Assembly (NCBI RefSeq): GCF_004000925.1
Contig: NZ_BIME01000006.1
Coordinates: 248,001 to 312,000, forward strand
Source: Paenibacillus illinoisensis NBRC 15959
Lineage (GTDB): Bacteria > Bacillota > Bacilli > Paenibacillales > Paenibacillaceae
Direction: 5' to 3'
DNA: 64,000 bases
In this document: positions 17,081 to 27,187 of the stretch, one piece after another
How the letters are laid out: each line of letters begins with the position of its first letter
Position numbering within the stretch: the first letter of the stretch is position 1
Program-made: the position numbers and the translations under genes
Notes under the pieces: generated by a model
Seen by the model: the letters and a program-made list of their open reading frames with translations, nothing else
Databases searched by the model: none
What the model was told of the DNA's origin: nothing

Positions 17081-19096
17081 ATGAACTGGTGGTCTTCCAA
17101 CCGCCTTCGCCTGATTCAAAACAATCTCCGCGAGATTGATGCGGACATGAATGTGGACCTGTTGATGGAGGAGCTGCAGGAGTTTCAAGCCAACGTGCTA
17201 ATGATGAATGCGGGAGGGATTTTTGCCTTTTATCCATCTGCACTGGAGCATCAATATGTCACACCTTATCTTCATACCGATTTATTACAAGAAGCTGTAT
17301 CGAAGGCCCATGCGCTCGGAATGAAATTTATTGCCCGCTTCGATTTCAGCAAAGCGCACGAATCACTGTTTGAGGCACATCCGGAATGGTTTTATCGTGA
17401 CCGTTACGGACAGGAAGTGAACTATTACGGCATCGTGCATACGTGCCTGAATGGGGAATATCAGCAGGAGAAGTCCATCGAGTCAATTATAGAAGTGCTT
17501 GAGAAGTATCCGGTGGACGGCATTTTCTTCAATATGTTCGGGTACCAGCACTGGGATTACAGCGGCAACCATTATGGACCTTGTTATTGTGACAACTGCA
17601 GGCGTCGTTTTCAGGAGATCTGCGGGGCTGAACTGCTGAACTACACGGGGCCTTTGCATGAATTGCATACAGCGTATCTTCATTTTCAGGAGTTAACCTC
17701 CCGAGAGATTTTGAGCAAAATTCATCACAGGGTGAAGTCCCGCTGGCCGGATATAGCCATAAGCACCTACCACCCGCACAGGGTTGACATCATTCGCAAG
17801 GAATCGAATACATCGCTAACCCGAAGCTTGCCTTTATGGCAGTATTCCGCCTCAGAGAATGTGGCCTCCGTAGTGAGCAGCTGGGACGATAAAATAGTCA
17901 GCAATTGCAGCATTAATGCCATCGATCTGACCTATCGGTTCACCGGGGTCTCGCCCCATGAGACGGAAATAAGGCTATATCAGAACATCGCCAGCGGGTC
18001 CGGACTCGATTTTTGTATTATAGGAGCCTTCGAGGGATATCCGGATCGGAAGAATTTTGAAGTAGCCCGGGACATTTTTCGATATCATGCAGCGCATGAA
18101 CATATCTATGGAAGTCTAACTTCCATGGCTGAAGTCATTTTGATTAAACCAAAGGCACCAGAGGCAGGGACTGAATATTTGGGTCTGTTCAAAATGTTAA
18201 AAGAAGCCCATGTCCTGTTCGATGTCATCGTCGAAGACCAGATTACCGCCATGGCACATAAGCTGGCCGCAGTGAAAGCAGTCATCTTGCCTGGTTTGCA
18301 AAGACCCCACATCAATACCAAGGAAACGCTGGATCAATTGCTCAAACAAGGCGTTGCTCTGCTTGCTACAGGAAATGCCTTACGCGACGATGCAGAAGGG
18401 TTGTCTGACTGGTTTGGAGCAGTTCATACAGGAAATACCGACATGCTTCCATCTGCATACCTCCAGGTAACAGATGCAGATCGTTTTCCCAGTGTGAAGG
18501 ACCGGGAATGGATCACGGTTAGTGGTGGTTTTGCACATGTGCAATTTGATACCGCAAAGACAGAGTGCTGTATGCCGTATATTGAACCTGCATCTTTTGG
18601 CCCGCCGGAACGGGCGTATGGACACCAAGTGGGCGAAAGTTACGGACTCGGGATCTCCCATCCGGCAAATGGTGGTACAGCCGCCTATTACACATGGAAC
18701 CCGGGCGTTCTGTATTACAAACACGGCTTCGAAGACCACAAACATGCCGTGATGGATGTTCTGGCCCGGTTAACCGGGGAGAGCCTGGTGAAGAACGATC
18801 TGCCTGCCAGTACGGAGTTATTCCTGAATCGGACAGAACAAGGGCATGTGCTTCTCCAGCTCCTGAACTTGTCCGGCTTCAACGGAACGACATACTTTGA
18901 AGCGATACCGCTATACAATCGCACGATTGAGTTTCGTGATATAGGAGTACCTGTTCGGGCGTACTCATTGTGTTCGTCAGAGAACATTCCTATGAACATC
19001 GAAGGGAACAAAGTCAGACTAACCATTCCCGAACTAAAGCGGTATGAAGCCATTGTACTCGAGATGGACCACGCCCCGAAGAAAGAGGTGAACTAA
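17081..19096 (+). CDS. GHL6-type putative glycoside hydrolase (first of two)
   Basis: About 671 residues from ATG 17081, 9 bases after GAGGAGG (ATGs at 17072 and 17075 are closer than usual). No signal peptide, so it acts in the cytoplasm. The N-terminal half is a TIM-barrel of the hypothetical glycosyl hydrolase 6 (GHL6) family: NAGGIFAFYP strand, KFIARFDFSKAH, and VDGIFFN with the likely acidic active-site residue. A CYCDNC cluster (bases 17582-17599) follows directly. Residues about 365-470 look like the class I glutamine amidotransferase-like trimerisation domain of GH42-type enzymes. Substrate is not known for the family. It begins an operon with an importer, a paralogue and an AraC regulator, which argues for oligosaccharide breakdown after uptake. 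Confidence 0.78.
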   Translation: MNWWSSNRLRLIQNNLREIDADMNVDLLMEELQEFQANVLMMNAGGIFAFYPSALEHQYVTPYLHTDLLQEAVSKAHALGMKFIARFDFSKAHESLFEAHPEWFYRDRYGQEVNYYGIVHTCLNGEYQQEKSIESIIEVLEKYPVDGIFFNMFGYQHWDYSGNHYGPCYCDNCRRRFQEICGAELLNYTGPLHELHTAYLHFQELTSREILSKIHHRVKSRWPDIAISTYHPHRVDIIRKESNTSLTRSLPLWQYSASENVASVVSSWDDKIVSNCSINAIDLTYRFTGVSPHETEIRLYQNIASGSGLDFCIIGAFEGYPDRKNFEVARDIFRYHAAHEHIYGSLTSMAEVILIKPKAPEAGTEYLGLFKMLKEAHVLFDVIVEDQITAMAHKLAAVKAVILPGLQRPHINTKETLDQLLKQGVALLATGNALRDDAEGLSDWFGAVHTGNTDMLPSAYLQVTDADRFPSVKDREWITVSGGFAHVQFDTAKTECCMPYIEPASFGPPERAYGHQVGESYGLGISHPANGGTAAYYTWNPGVLYYKHGFEDHKHAVMDVLARLTGESLVKNDLPASTELFLNRTEQGHVLLQLLNLSGFNGTTYFEAIPLYNRTIEFRDIGVPVRAYSLCSSENIPMNIEGNKVRLTIPELKRYEAIVLEMDHAPKKEVN

Positions 19097-19100
19097 CCGA

Positions 19101-20054
19101 ATGAAACCCCAGATAACGACGGTGAATCGTGCCACGGGCAAGCTGCAATCGGGCAGCCTTCTGTCACGAATGTATAAACACCGGATGATCTATTTGCTTA
19201 TTTTGCCGGGGCTGCTGTATTTCCTGCTGTTCAAGATTGTACCTCTCTGGGGGCTGCTGCTGGCATTTCAGGATTACAATCCCTTCCTCGGTTTTACGGG
19301 AAGTGAATGGGTGGGATTCAAGCATTTTAATGAGCTGTTTGCCAGCTCCAACTTCTACATCATGCTGCGTAATACGCTCGCCATTAATCTGATCGCACTG
19401 GTATTCCATTTTCCGCTGCCGATTCTGCTGGCCCTAATGTTAAACGAGATTCGGCATGAGACGTTTAAACGCATCAACCAGTCGATTGTGTATTTACCGC
19501 ATTTTCTGTCCTGGGTCGTCGTTGCCAGCATGACGTTTTTTCTGCTCTCGACGGACGTCGGCATTGTGAACAAGCTGATTGCACAGAGCGGCAAGGATAC
19601 GATTTCGTTTCTATCGGAACCGAATTATTTCTGGGGGCTGCTTACGGCTCAGAGCATGTGGAAGGAAGCCGGCTGGGGAACGATCATTTTCCTCGCGGCC
19701 ATGGCGGGAGTGGACCCTCAGCGGTATGAGGCTGCCGTTGTTGACGGAGCCGGACGGTTCCGGCAAATCTGGCATATTACGCTGCCTGCCATCCGGCCGA
19801 CCATTATCATTTTGCTGATCCTGCGCCTTGGCAGCATGGCCGATACCGGATTTGAACAAATTTTGCTGATGATGAATCCGTTGGTTCGTTCAGTTGGAGA
19901 GGTATTTGATACGTATTCCTATACGTACGGGATATTGCAAGGCAAGATCAGCATTGGGGTTACTGTGGGGCTGTTCAAGGGACTGGTTGGATTGTTCCTG
20001 ATTGTGGCTGCCAACAAAATTGTAAGAAGACTTGGACATGAAGGCATCTATTAA
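19101..20054 (+). CDS. Sugar ABC transporter permease (LplB/YteP type)
   Basis: A 317-residue inner-membrane permease with six helices and the binding-protein-dependent transport EAA loop (YEAAVVDGAGRFRQIWHITLP, about 211-231). N-terminal 'MYLLILPGLLYFLLFKIVPLWG'-like helix is typical of the LplB branch that imports complex oligosaccharides. It starts 4 bp after the first GHL6 gene. As usual for this class no ATPase gene is beside it; a shared MsmX-like ATPase elsewhere would energise it. Confidence 0.9.
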   Translation: MKPQITTVNRATGKLQSGSLLSRMYKHRMIYLLILPGLLYFLLFKIVPLWGLLLAFQDYNPFLGFTGSEWVGFKHFNELFASSNFYIMLRNTLAINLIALVFHFPLPILLALMLNEIRHETFKRINQSIVYLPHFLSWVVVASMTFFLLSTDVGIVNKLIAQSGKDTISFLSEPNYFWGLLTAQSMWKEAGWGTIIFLAAMAGVDPQRYEAAVVDGAGRFRQIWHITLPAIRPTIIILLILRLGSMADTGFEQILLMMNPLVRSVGEVFDTYSYTYGILQGKISIGVTVGLFKGLVGLFLIVAANKIVRRLGHEGIY

Positions 20055-20093
20055 TCCCATGGGTTGGTGGTCTGTCAGAAAGGAGGATAGGTT

Positions 20094-20975
20094 ATGAGCT
20101 TTGTTGTGCAGAAAAAAGGGCTTACGCTCTTCGACTGGATCAATTACAGTCTGGTTGCTTTGATCTCACTGGCATGTATATTCCCGTTCTTATATGTCTT
20201 CAGCGTTTCGTTTACCGATCCGAAGGTGTATGTGCCGCTCAAGTTTTATCTGTTCCCGGAGAAGTGGTCGCTGGAATCCTACCGGTATATTTTATCAACC
20301 AACAGTTTTATCAATGCGTTTAAAAGCACGTTGTTTATTACGGTTGTTGGCACCATACTGAATATTATCGTATCCTTCACTATGGCTTATGGGTTAACCA
20401 AACGCTCTCTGCCCGGGCATAAGTGGATTATGGGTTTGGTTATTTTCACCTTGGTGTTCAGTGCGGGGATTATCCCGAATTACTTGCTCGTGAAGGAGCT
20501 GGGACTGCTAAACTCCTATTGGTCCATGATTTTGCCTGGACTGACGAATGCGTGGAGCCTGATTGTGATCAAAAGCTTTCTGGAATCGCTTCCTTCGGAA
20601 CTGGAGGATGCGGCACAGATCGATGGATGCAGTGATCTCACGGCTTTTTTCCGAATTATTGTACCGTTGTCCATGCCCGCGATCGCCACGTTTACATTAT
20701 TCTTCGCGGTAGGACACTGGAATGCGTATTTCAATGCCTTGATTTACTTATCCGATTCAAGCAAATGGACGCTGCAGCTGCTCATCAAGACACTCGTTAT
20801 CGATTCGAATTCCGTTGCTGTAGCTCAGGCCGGGGCCAGTGATGAGAGCGTCGTGCCACAGGAGACGATTCGCATGGCGTCGATCGTACTCGCCATGGTG
20901 CCGATTCTGATCGTTTATCCATTTTTGCAAAAGCATTTTGCCAAAGGTGTCATGATTGGCTCCGTCAAAGGTTAA
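20094..20975 (+). CDS. Sugar ABC transporter permease (LplC/YtcP type)
   Basis: A 293-residue permease with six membrane helices and an EAA loop with the sequence LEDAAQIDGCSDLTAFFRIIVPL. It ends in KGVMIGSVKG, the standard LplC/YtcP terminus. ATG follows AAAGGAGGATAGGTT. It pairs with the LplB-type permease 39 bp upstream to form the channel for the binding protein encoded next. Confidence 0.9.
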   Translation: MSFVVQKKGLTLFDWINYSLVALISLACIFPFLYVFSVSFTDPKVYVPLKFYLFPEKWSLESYRYILSTNSFINAFKSTLFITVVGTILNIIVSFTMAYGLTKRSLPGHKWIMGLVIFTLVFSAGIIPNYLLVKELGLLNSYWSMILPGLTNAWSLIVIKSFLESLPSELEDAAQIDGCSDLTAFFRIIVPLSMPAIATFTLFFAVGHWNAYFNALIYLSDSSKWTLQLLIKTLVIDSNSVAVAQAGASDESVVPQETIRMASIVLAMVPILIVYPFLQKHFAKGVMIGSVKG

Positions 20976-21010
20976 ATGCAGCTGAAGTTAAACCATGCTT
21001 TATGTATAAA

Positions 21011-21024
21011 TGCAAACGCTTACC
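21011..21024 (-). promoter_or_regulatory. cre-like site before the binding-protein gene
   Basis: Plus strand TGCAAACGCTTACC, minus strand GGTAAGCGTTTGCA. It has the AANCGNTNW core of a CcpA operator but mismatches at positions 3 and 14, and shares GTAAGCGT with the sites at 37899 and 56033. It is 30 bp before the ATG at 21054, inside the operon. Confidence 0.3.
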
Positions 21025-21053
21025 GATACTGACGATAAGGGAGATGAAGGCGA

Positions 21054-22586
21054 ATGAACAAGGGGAATAAACGATGGACGACATGGCTCTGCATGATTCT
21101 GGCAGTCGCCATGCTGGCGGCTTGTACGGGGAACAATGGTTCAGGTGAAACGGCAGGCAGCACAAATAGCGGAGAATCCGGTGGAGATCAGCCGCTGGAC
21201 ATCAAGATGTTTGCCGGATTGTACAATGAAATTCCCGATATGAACAACGAATACTGGACCGAATGGGAGAAGCGCACCAACGCCAAACTCGATATTGAAT
21301 GGGTGCCTTCAGGCGATCTGGATACGAAGCTGGATCTGCTGCTCGCTTCCGGTGATCTGCCAGAAGTAGTGGCCTACCAGAATCAGATTCGCCCCACACT
21401 GATTACCGCGATCAAGAACGGTGCGTTCTGGGACCTGACACCATTCCTTGGAGATCTCAGCGAATACCCGAACCTGAAGGAAAATCTGGCGCCGGATGCG
21501 CTCAAATACCTGTCGGTGGATGGAGGCATTTACGCCGTTCCACGCTCCCGTTCCCGGGTTGATGGTGGACTGAAAATTCGGGAGGATTGGCTGAAGCAGC
21601 TGAATCTGCCGATTCCCAAGACGTTCGAGGAATATAGAGAAGCCCTGAAGAAAATCGTGGATAGTGATATGGATGGCAACGGCAAGAAAGACACAGTTGG
21701 CCTGTTATTCGTCAACAACCCACCTGCCATGTTCCAAGCCGGATTCGGGGCGTATAACCCAACCTATGATAACGATGGCGGGCTGATGAGCCCTGGTTTA
21801 ACACCACAATATGTGGAGATGGTCGAGTGGTTTCGGGAACTGTACGCCGATGGGCTGCTGTCTAAAGAATATGCCGTCATGAAGGAGAGTCAGGCTGAAG
21901 AACTATTCAAGACCAACTGGGCGGCTTCTTACGGACGTCCAATCTGGTGGGATCATGAGTGGGAGCAGGCTATGAAAAAATCAGGGCAGCCTGACGCCAA
22001 AATTCTGAACTTGTCTCTGACAGGTCCTCATGGAGATGCAGCGGTTGGTCTGGAGACCGGAGTCGCGGGTGGATTCTACATTTCCAAGAAGGTGCCTGAA
22101 GAGAAGGTGAAGCAGCTCCTGAAGTATTTTGATCTGACTGCTTCCCAGGAAATGACGGACTTTGCCTACTATGGAATCGAGGGCACGCACTATACGGAAC
22201 AGGATGGTCAGAAAGTGCTGACGGAGCAAGGCGTCAAGGAAGTGAACACAACGAGTAAAGGGGCAGGTGTGCTCGCCTATGCCAAGTGGGGCAAAGTGAT
22301 TAGTGCTTCCGGAGACAAAGCCTATAATGACGCCAAAATCAAGGAAGTCGAGAATTTCGACGAAATTGGAAAGATCGATTTCTACCGGGTGATTACCTCG
22401 GAGGCCTGGAGAGAGACATGGCCCAAATACGGAGACGAGTACAGCTCCATGTTGACCCGAACGATTGTTGGACAGATCAGTGTCGAAGAATTCAGAGCCT
22501 ATGTAGACAAGTTGAACAGCCAGCCAGACATCAAGCAGGCCTATCAGGAAATGGCCAAGGCTTATGAGCAGTTTAATCAACAATAA
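21054..22586 (+). CDS. Extracellular sugar-binding lipoprotein (LplA/YtcQ type)
   Basis: A 510-residue lipoprotein. The signal peptide ends MLAAC with C24 as lipidation site, then a Gly/Ser/Asn-rich linker. The mature part is a family 1 (cluster B/D-like) solute-binding fold of the size used for oligosaccharides. An EF-hand-like calcium loop (DSDMDGNGKKD, bases 21660-21692) is visible, as known in AlgQ2-type proteins. It would capture the glycan fragment outside the cell and deliver it to the two permeases upstream. The ligand is not evident from sequence. Confidence 0.9.
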   Translation: MNKGNKRWTTWLCMILAVAMLAACTGNNGSGETAGSTNSGESGGDQPLDIKMFAGLYNEIPDMNNEYWTEWEKRTNAKLDIEWVPSGDLDTKLDLLLASGDLPEVVAYQNQIRPTLITAIKNGAFWDLTPFLGDLSEYPNLKENLAPDALKYLSVDGGIYAVPRSRSRVDGGLKIREDWLKQLNLPIPKTFEEYREALKKIVDSDMDGNGKKDTVGLLFVNNPPAMFQAGFGAYNPTYDNDGGLMSPGLTPQYVEMVEWFRELYADGLLSKEYAVMKESQAEELFKTNWAASYGRPIWWDHEWEQAMKKSGQPDAKILNLSLTGPHGDAAVGLETGVAGGFYISKKVPEEKVKQLLKYFDLTASQEMTDFAYYGIEGTHYTEQDGQKVLTEQGVKEVNTTSKGAGVLAYAKWGKVISASGDKAYNDAKIKEVENFDEIGKIDFYRVITSEAWRETWPKYGDEYSSMLTRTIVGQISVEEFRAYVDKLNSQPDIKQAYQEMAKAYEQFNQQ

Positions 22587-22604
22587 CGAGGTAAAGGAGA
22601 AGCG

Positions 22605-24686
22605 ATGAAGACTCCCCTACTGAGCGATAAGGAACAACGTCCCTGGTGGCAGCAGCCGCTGCGCATCATTCAACCTAACATGCAGGTGAAGGACACCGTG
22701 AAGATTGATCCCGAACGGCTTGCGGACCAAATGTTCGATATGGGTGCCAATGTCATGGTGTTTAATATGGGTGGAATCTATGCCTGGTACCGTTCGAGTG
22801 TCGCATTTCATATTCAAAATGAATACTTGCCCCGCGGCAGTGATCTGCTGCGGGATATGATCCAGAGCTGTCATCAGCGCGGGATTCGCTTTATTGCCCG
22901 CTTTGATTTCAGCAAGGCAGAGGACTCTGTTTATCTGCAGAAACCCCAGTGGTTTGTCCGCAAGGAAGGTGGCCAGCCGGATATTATCGGTGCCACCCGG
23001 CCGGGGGCCTGGCCTCTTCTGATGTCGACCTGCATTAACGGAGGCTACCGCAACGAAGAACTGGCGGTTCCTGTAATACGGGAAGCACTGGAACGTTATG
23101 AGATTGACGGTGTCTTCTTCAACGCACCCGGATATATATTTTGCCAATGCTCCAATTGTCAGAAGAAATACAAGGGGATGTATGGAAAAGAACTGCCGAG
23201 TACTTCAGCAGAGCTCGTGTCTGATTTTGCAGCCCGCTGCTTCGATGATAATCTGGGGCGGATGTATCAGGAGATCAAGGCTGTTCGGCCTGAGGTGCCA
23301 ATGATCCTGTACTATAATCTGCACCGGGATAATCTGGAGAAACGGGTGTCCATTACCGACATGCTCTGTACTGAACCGCAGGATGTGTTGTCGCTGGGGC
23401 ACACCCGTATCCCGGAGTTCTGGCAGCCTGCGCTCGGTATCAAGGTGGGGCGTTCCGTTCCGGGCCGCCCCGATCCCTTCGGCATTGTACATTCTTGCCC
23501 CGGCATGGACTGGCGTCATACCGGGCTTCCGCCTGCCGAATACCGCTTCTGGCTCTCGCAGATTCCAGCCAATGGGGGTCAGCTCTGGCATTCGTTAACC
23601 GGAATCCCGGATACGATTACAGATAAGCGGATTTTGCGAACCGTAACAGAGGTCAACAGGGATGCAGCGAAGCTTGCTTCCCATATGGACGGCGCCCAAC
23701 CCGTGAACCAGGTGGCACTCATGTGGAGTGCCAATCGTTCAGCGGAAGGCTTGGCGGAGGCGCTCATCCATAAGCATATTCCCTTCGATGTGATTCTGCC
23801 TGAACAGGTGGCCAGCGTGAACCTGAACTACTATCCGGTCGTTATTTTGCCTGAAGGATTCACACATTCATCCCATTTTATAGATTTGCTTCGCGATTAT
23901 GTGAGTCAGGGAGGCAGCATTATCGCAGAGGGAGAACTGCCGAAGATGGAAGAACCGACGAATTCGATGCTGATGGACCTGTTTGGTATTTCCGGGGAAA
24001 TGCAGGAGAGCGAGTATTTGGCTGCATCCTATCTGCGGTTTGAACAGATCTCTAGCACAGATAATGAAGGAAATCCACTGCAGTGGAAGCTGGAGGAAAC
24101 GGAACTTATACCGCATCGAGGCAAGGTGATGTACTGTAAGCCCAAGGATGCGGATGTGCAGGTATTGGCAACGTTAGTTCCTCCGTTCTCTCCGTTGGAA
24201 AGTGTAGGGGCGCCTCCCGAACGGGCCTCACTGGCTGTTAAACAAACCGATCTTCCGCTGGCACTGTTGCGAAGCTTGGGCACAGGGCAGACCTTATATT
24301 TCCCGTTTTCGCTTAGCGGTCTCATACAGGAATTCAAATTGGAGGAACATTTTCGGTTGTTTGCCAATGCCGTTCATGTGCAGTTGAACAATAAAGCTCT
24401 GGTATCAATCACGGAAGCACCCGGTTTACAGCTGACTGTTTTCCGCAAGGATAACGACCTGTTGATTCATCTGGTGAACGGGGCAGGTCGCAGACCGCTG
24501 TCATCGGTGCTCCCCATACATGATATTGAGATTACAGTTCGTTCACGGGAGGATCATTCTGCAGGGGACGCTGAAGCGTTAATCGCAGGAACGAAGCTGA
24601 GGACAGAGCGTACTGGAAATAAACTAAAAATCAGAGTCCCCACGCTGGACGTTTGGGAGTGTATCCGGGTACCTCTCTTGATATAA
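22605..24686 (+). CDS. GHL6-type putative glycoside hydrolase (second of two)
   Basis: A 693-residue cytoplasmic protein with the same plan as the gene at 17081: GGIYAWYRSS strand, RFIARFDFSKAE, IDGVFFNAPGY and the CQCSNC cluster (bases 23142-23159), followed by a glutamine amidotransferase-like domain (about 365-450) and a C-terminal beta-sandwich. The two paralogues are clearly homologous but far from identical, so they probably cut different linkages or positions in the same glycan. ATG follows GTAAAGGAGAAGCG, 18 bp after the binding-protein stop. Activity is unproven for the family. Confidence 0.78.
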   Translation: MKTPLLSDKEQRPWWQQPLRIIQPNMQVKDTVKIDPERLADQMFDMGANVMVFNMGGIYAWYRSSVAFHIQNEYLPRGSDLLRDMIQSCHQRGIRFIARFDFSKAEDSVYLQKPQWFVRKEGGQPDIIGATRPGAWPLLMSTCINGGYRNEELAVPVIREALERYEIDGVFFNAPGYIFCQCSNCQKKYKGMYGKELPSTSAELVSDFAARCFDDNLGRMYQEIKAVRPEVPMILYYNLHRDNLEKRVSITDMLCTEPQDVLSLGHTRIPEFWQPALGIKVGRSVPGRPDPFGIVHSCPGMDWRHTGLPPAEYRFWLSQIPANGGQLWHSLTGIPDTITDKRILRTVTEVNRDAAKLASHMDGAQPVNQVALMWSANRSAEGLAEALIHKHIPFDVILPEQVASVNLNYYPVVILPEGFTHSSHFIDLLRDYVSQGGSIIAEGELPKMEEPTNSMLMDLFGISGEMQESEYLAASYLRFEQISSTDNEGNPLQWKLEETELIPHRGKVMYCKPKDADVQVLATLVPPFSPLESVGAPPERASLAVKQTDLPLALLRSLGTGQTLYFPFSLSGLIQEFKLEEHFRLFANAVHVQLNNKALVSITEAPGLQLTVFRKDNDLLIHLVNGAGRRPLSSVLPIHDIEITVRSREDHSAGDAEALIAGTKLRTERTGNKLKIRVPTLDVWECIRVPLLI

Positions 24687-24745
24687 TGAACCCGAACAGA
24701 GACATGCGAAAATGAGCCTAAGGCGCAGCATACGGGGGTGATTCC

Positions 24746-27079
24746 ATGAGGCGGGTAATGCATACCATCCAATCAGCGCTTGACCGCTGGTTCGCAACGA
24801 ATGGTTATCTGAAAAGACTGATCTGGTTGGGCTGCATGTCGGTGGTCATCCCGGTGGTGCTTGCCGGTAGCGCGTACTATCATTTCTCGATGATCAAACT
24901 GACGGAACAATTCCAGGATAACAATATGGCCTCATTGAACTTGCTCAAAGACAGGGTGGAGAATATTCTGACTAATATTGAGCATGAATCGATGCAGCTC
25001 GCCAGTGGCCCGTTGATGCGAAATGCATTAGGCAGTGCTCATTATGAGAGCGATTACTTTCTCCACCTGGATCTGCTCGATCTGTTTCAGCTCCACAAAA
25101 ACACCAATAATCTAATTGAAGAAATGATCTATTATGATGCCAAAACAGATATGGTTCTGTCCCATTATTACGGATTGGTCTCGCTGGCAGACTACAAGGA
25201 AAAGCAGGACATGGAGGCTGCTCTGGGAGGCCAGGCAGCTGCAGGTTGGAGGTATCTTCCCGAATCCGGAGAAGCGGGCTATATCTCCTATGTGAGGCAA
25301 GTGCCTGTCATGGGACAGGGGGAACCGCGCGGAGTGGTCATTCTCCAAGTGAAGGAACAGGAGCTGCGGAGTTTGCTGCGCAGCTATTCTGTTAGTCTGG
25401 AAGACCAGTCCCTCGCCATTCTTAATGCAGATCAGCAAATTATTTTGCACACGGACGGCCCTGGAGAGATTGGCAAACGGGCATCGGAGGACGAGGTGCT
25501 GCAGCAGATCGCATATGCAGAAGGCAGAGAACGCTCGGGCCATGAGGTACTGAAGGGGGAGCATGGGAATGAGCTTGTGGCATATGCCTCGGCATCCATG
25601 GGGAGGACCTATATATCCCAGCTCCCTGAGCAGGAGATGATTGCCCAGTTGAATTGGATCAAGGTGCTCATCCTGATCTCGGTGTCTATCTTCGTGTTGG
25701 TCGGTATGCTGCTCACCTGGTTCAGCTCACGGCTGGCCTACAACCCTATTCAGCAGCTGCTGCGGTATGGGGAGCACTTGCGAAGGAACGGGCAGGAAAC
25801 AGCACCCCAGGGGAATGAAATTGAATATATCCGGTCTTCGCTCAGCTATCTCAATGAACAGACAGAAACCCTGAATCGGTATATAGAGGGCATACAGCCA
25901 GACCTCCGCGATCGTTTTTTGCAGAGATTACTGCAATCTAGCGGTTCATGGACCAGCAGCAGGTTGGAAGAAGAGTGTGCCAGACACGAGTTCCGGACAG
26001 AGGGACAATTTTTGGTGTTGGTCGTCAAAGTGGAAAATCTGGTCAAGAAGAAACGATTTTTACCCAGTGAAGGCCCCGTCATTGTATTTGCCCTGAGAAA
26101 TGTCATGGATGAACTGCTCAGCCAAAACACGGATTTGACGGGGTATGTTGTAGACAAAAATGATAGTGATTCGGTGGCAATCCTGCATTTCGATTCAGAG
26201 ATTTCTCATCGTGAAGCGAGGCAAAAGGTATGCAGCTATGCTGAGGAGATTCATCATGCACTGGATCAGTACCTGTCTTTCTCGGCAACGGTGGGCGTAG
26301 GGCGTCCGGGTCAACTTCATGGGATCGCAGAGTCCTTTCGTGAAGCGCAGCTCGCCCTGCAGTATCGGCTATTTGATGATGCCGAGAACGTTTTGTTCTA
26401 TGAAGATATTTTGGCCACCCAGCGTAATCCGGTCTTCATGTATCCCCGGGAGATCGAAGAGGAGATTCTTGAATCACTATGGAACGGAACGCTTACGCAT
26501 GCGGAGGATGCGCTGCATCGGTTTTCCAAGAAGGTGCGTGCCTCCGAATCCTATACGGTCATGATTCAGGGATACCACATGCTGCTGTCGGCCATTATTC
26601 AATTCATGGAGACGAAGGGTCCCGGCATGCTTGAACGACTGGGCAGCAATTTGTTCGATCAGCTGCAGGAGAACCAGACATCGAAGGAGATGCATGACTG
26701 GTTTATCGGTGTGCTGTTTCCTCTGTGCATTGAAGCCAGTCAGGATCTCCGCACCAATTCATCCCGCCTGATTGTTCAGCGGGTCTGTGAGCATCTGAGC
26801 AGCCATCCCGAAGGAATGCAATCACTATCGGATTGTGCGGAACTCGTGAATGTCAGTCCTTCCTATCTAAGCAGACTCTTCAAGAAGGAAATGGGGGTGT
26901 CCTTTATCGAATACATGATGAATCTGAAGGTGCAAAAAGCGAAGCAATTGTTGAAGGATACCGACTGCACCATTACGGAAATTGCCGAACAGGTGGGATA
27001 TTCGGAGCGCAACCTGAACAGGGCTTTTCAGCGGTTTGTTCAGATGTCGCCCAATCAATATCGAATGTCGGTCCGCTAG
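24746..27079 (+). CDS. Membrane-bound AraC-family transcriptional regulator with Cache-like sensor
   Basis: A 777-residue one-component regulator: membrane helix at about 22-45, an extracellular Cache-like domain to about 290, a second helix (about 300-322, ILISVSIFVLVGMLLTW), a degenerate GGDEF-like region around 'SATVGVGRPGQLHGIAESFREAQLAL', and a C-terminal AraC DNA-binding domain (VSPSYLSRLFKKEMGVSF, then ITEIAEQVGYSERNLNRAFQRF). Regulators of this form sense sugars or the loaded binding protein outside and switch on the adjacent importer operon. It is in the same operon, 59 bp after the second GHL6 gene, so autoregulation of the locus is likely. Confidence 0.88.
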   Translation: MRRVMHTIQSALDRWFATNGYLKRLIWLGCMSVVIPVVLAGSAYYHFSMIKLTEQFQDNNMASLNLLKDRVENILTNIEHESMQLASGPLMRNALGSAHYESDYFLHLDLLDLFQLHKNTNNLIEEMIYYDAKTDMVLSHYYGLVSLADYKEKQDMEAALGGQAAAGWRYLPESGEAGYISYVRQVPVMGQGEPRGVVILQVKEQELRSLLRSYSVSLEDQSLAILNADQQIILHTDGPGEIGKRASEDEVLQQIAYAEGRERSGHEVLKGEHGNELVAYASASMGRTYISQLPEQEMIAQLNWIKVLILISVSIFVLVGMLLTWFSSRLAYNPIQQLLRYGEHLRRNGQETAPQGNEIEYIRSSLSYLNEQTETLNRYIEGIQPDLRDRFLQRLLQSSGSWTSSRLEEECARHEFRTEGQFLVLVVKVENLVKKKRFLPSEGPVIVFALRNVMDELLSQNTDLTGYVVDKNDSDSVAILHFDSEISHREARQKVCSYAEEIHHALDQYLSFSATVGVGRPGQLHGIAESFREAQLALQYRLFDDAENVLFYEDILATQRNPVFMYPREIEEEILESLWNGTLTHAEDALHRFSKKVRASESYTVMIQGYHMLLSAIIQFMETKGPGMLERLGSNLFDQLQENQTSKEMHDWFIGVLFPLCIEASQDLRTNSSRLIVQRVCEHLSSHPEGMQSLSDCAELVNVSPSYLSRLFKKEMGVSFIEYMMNLKVQKAKQLLKDTDCTITEIAEQVGYSERNLNRAFQRFVQMSPNQYRMSVR

Positions 27080-27187
27080 ATTTCATGTAAATGATAGACG
27101 GCGGCGTGCGAAAGCTATAACATACAGATATAGCGATCCAAGACAAGCACCTCACCAAACCATAGAGAAACAAGGAGGAAACCTACG

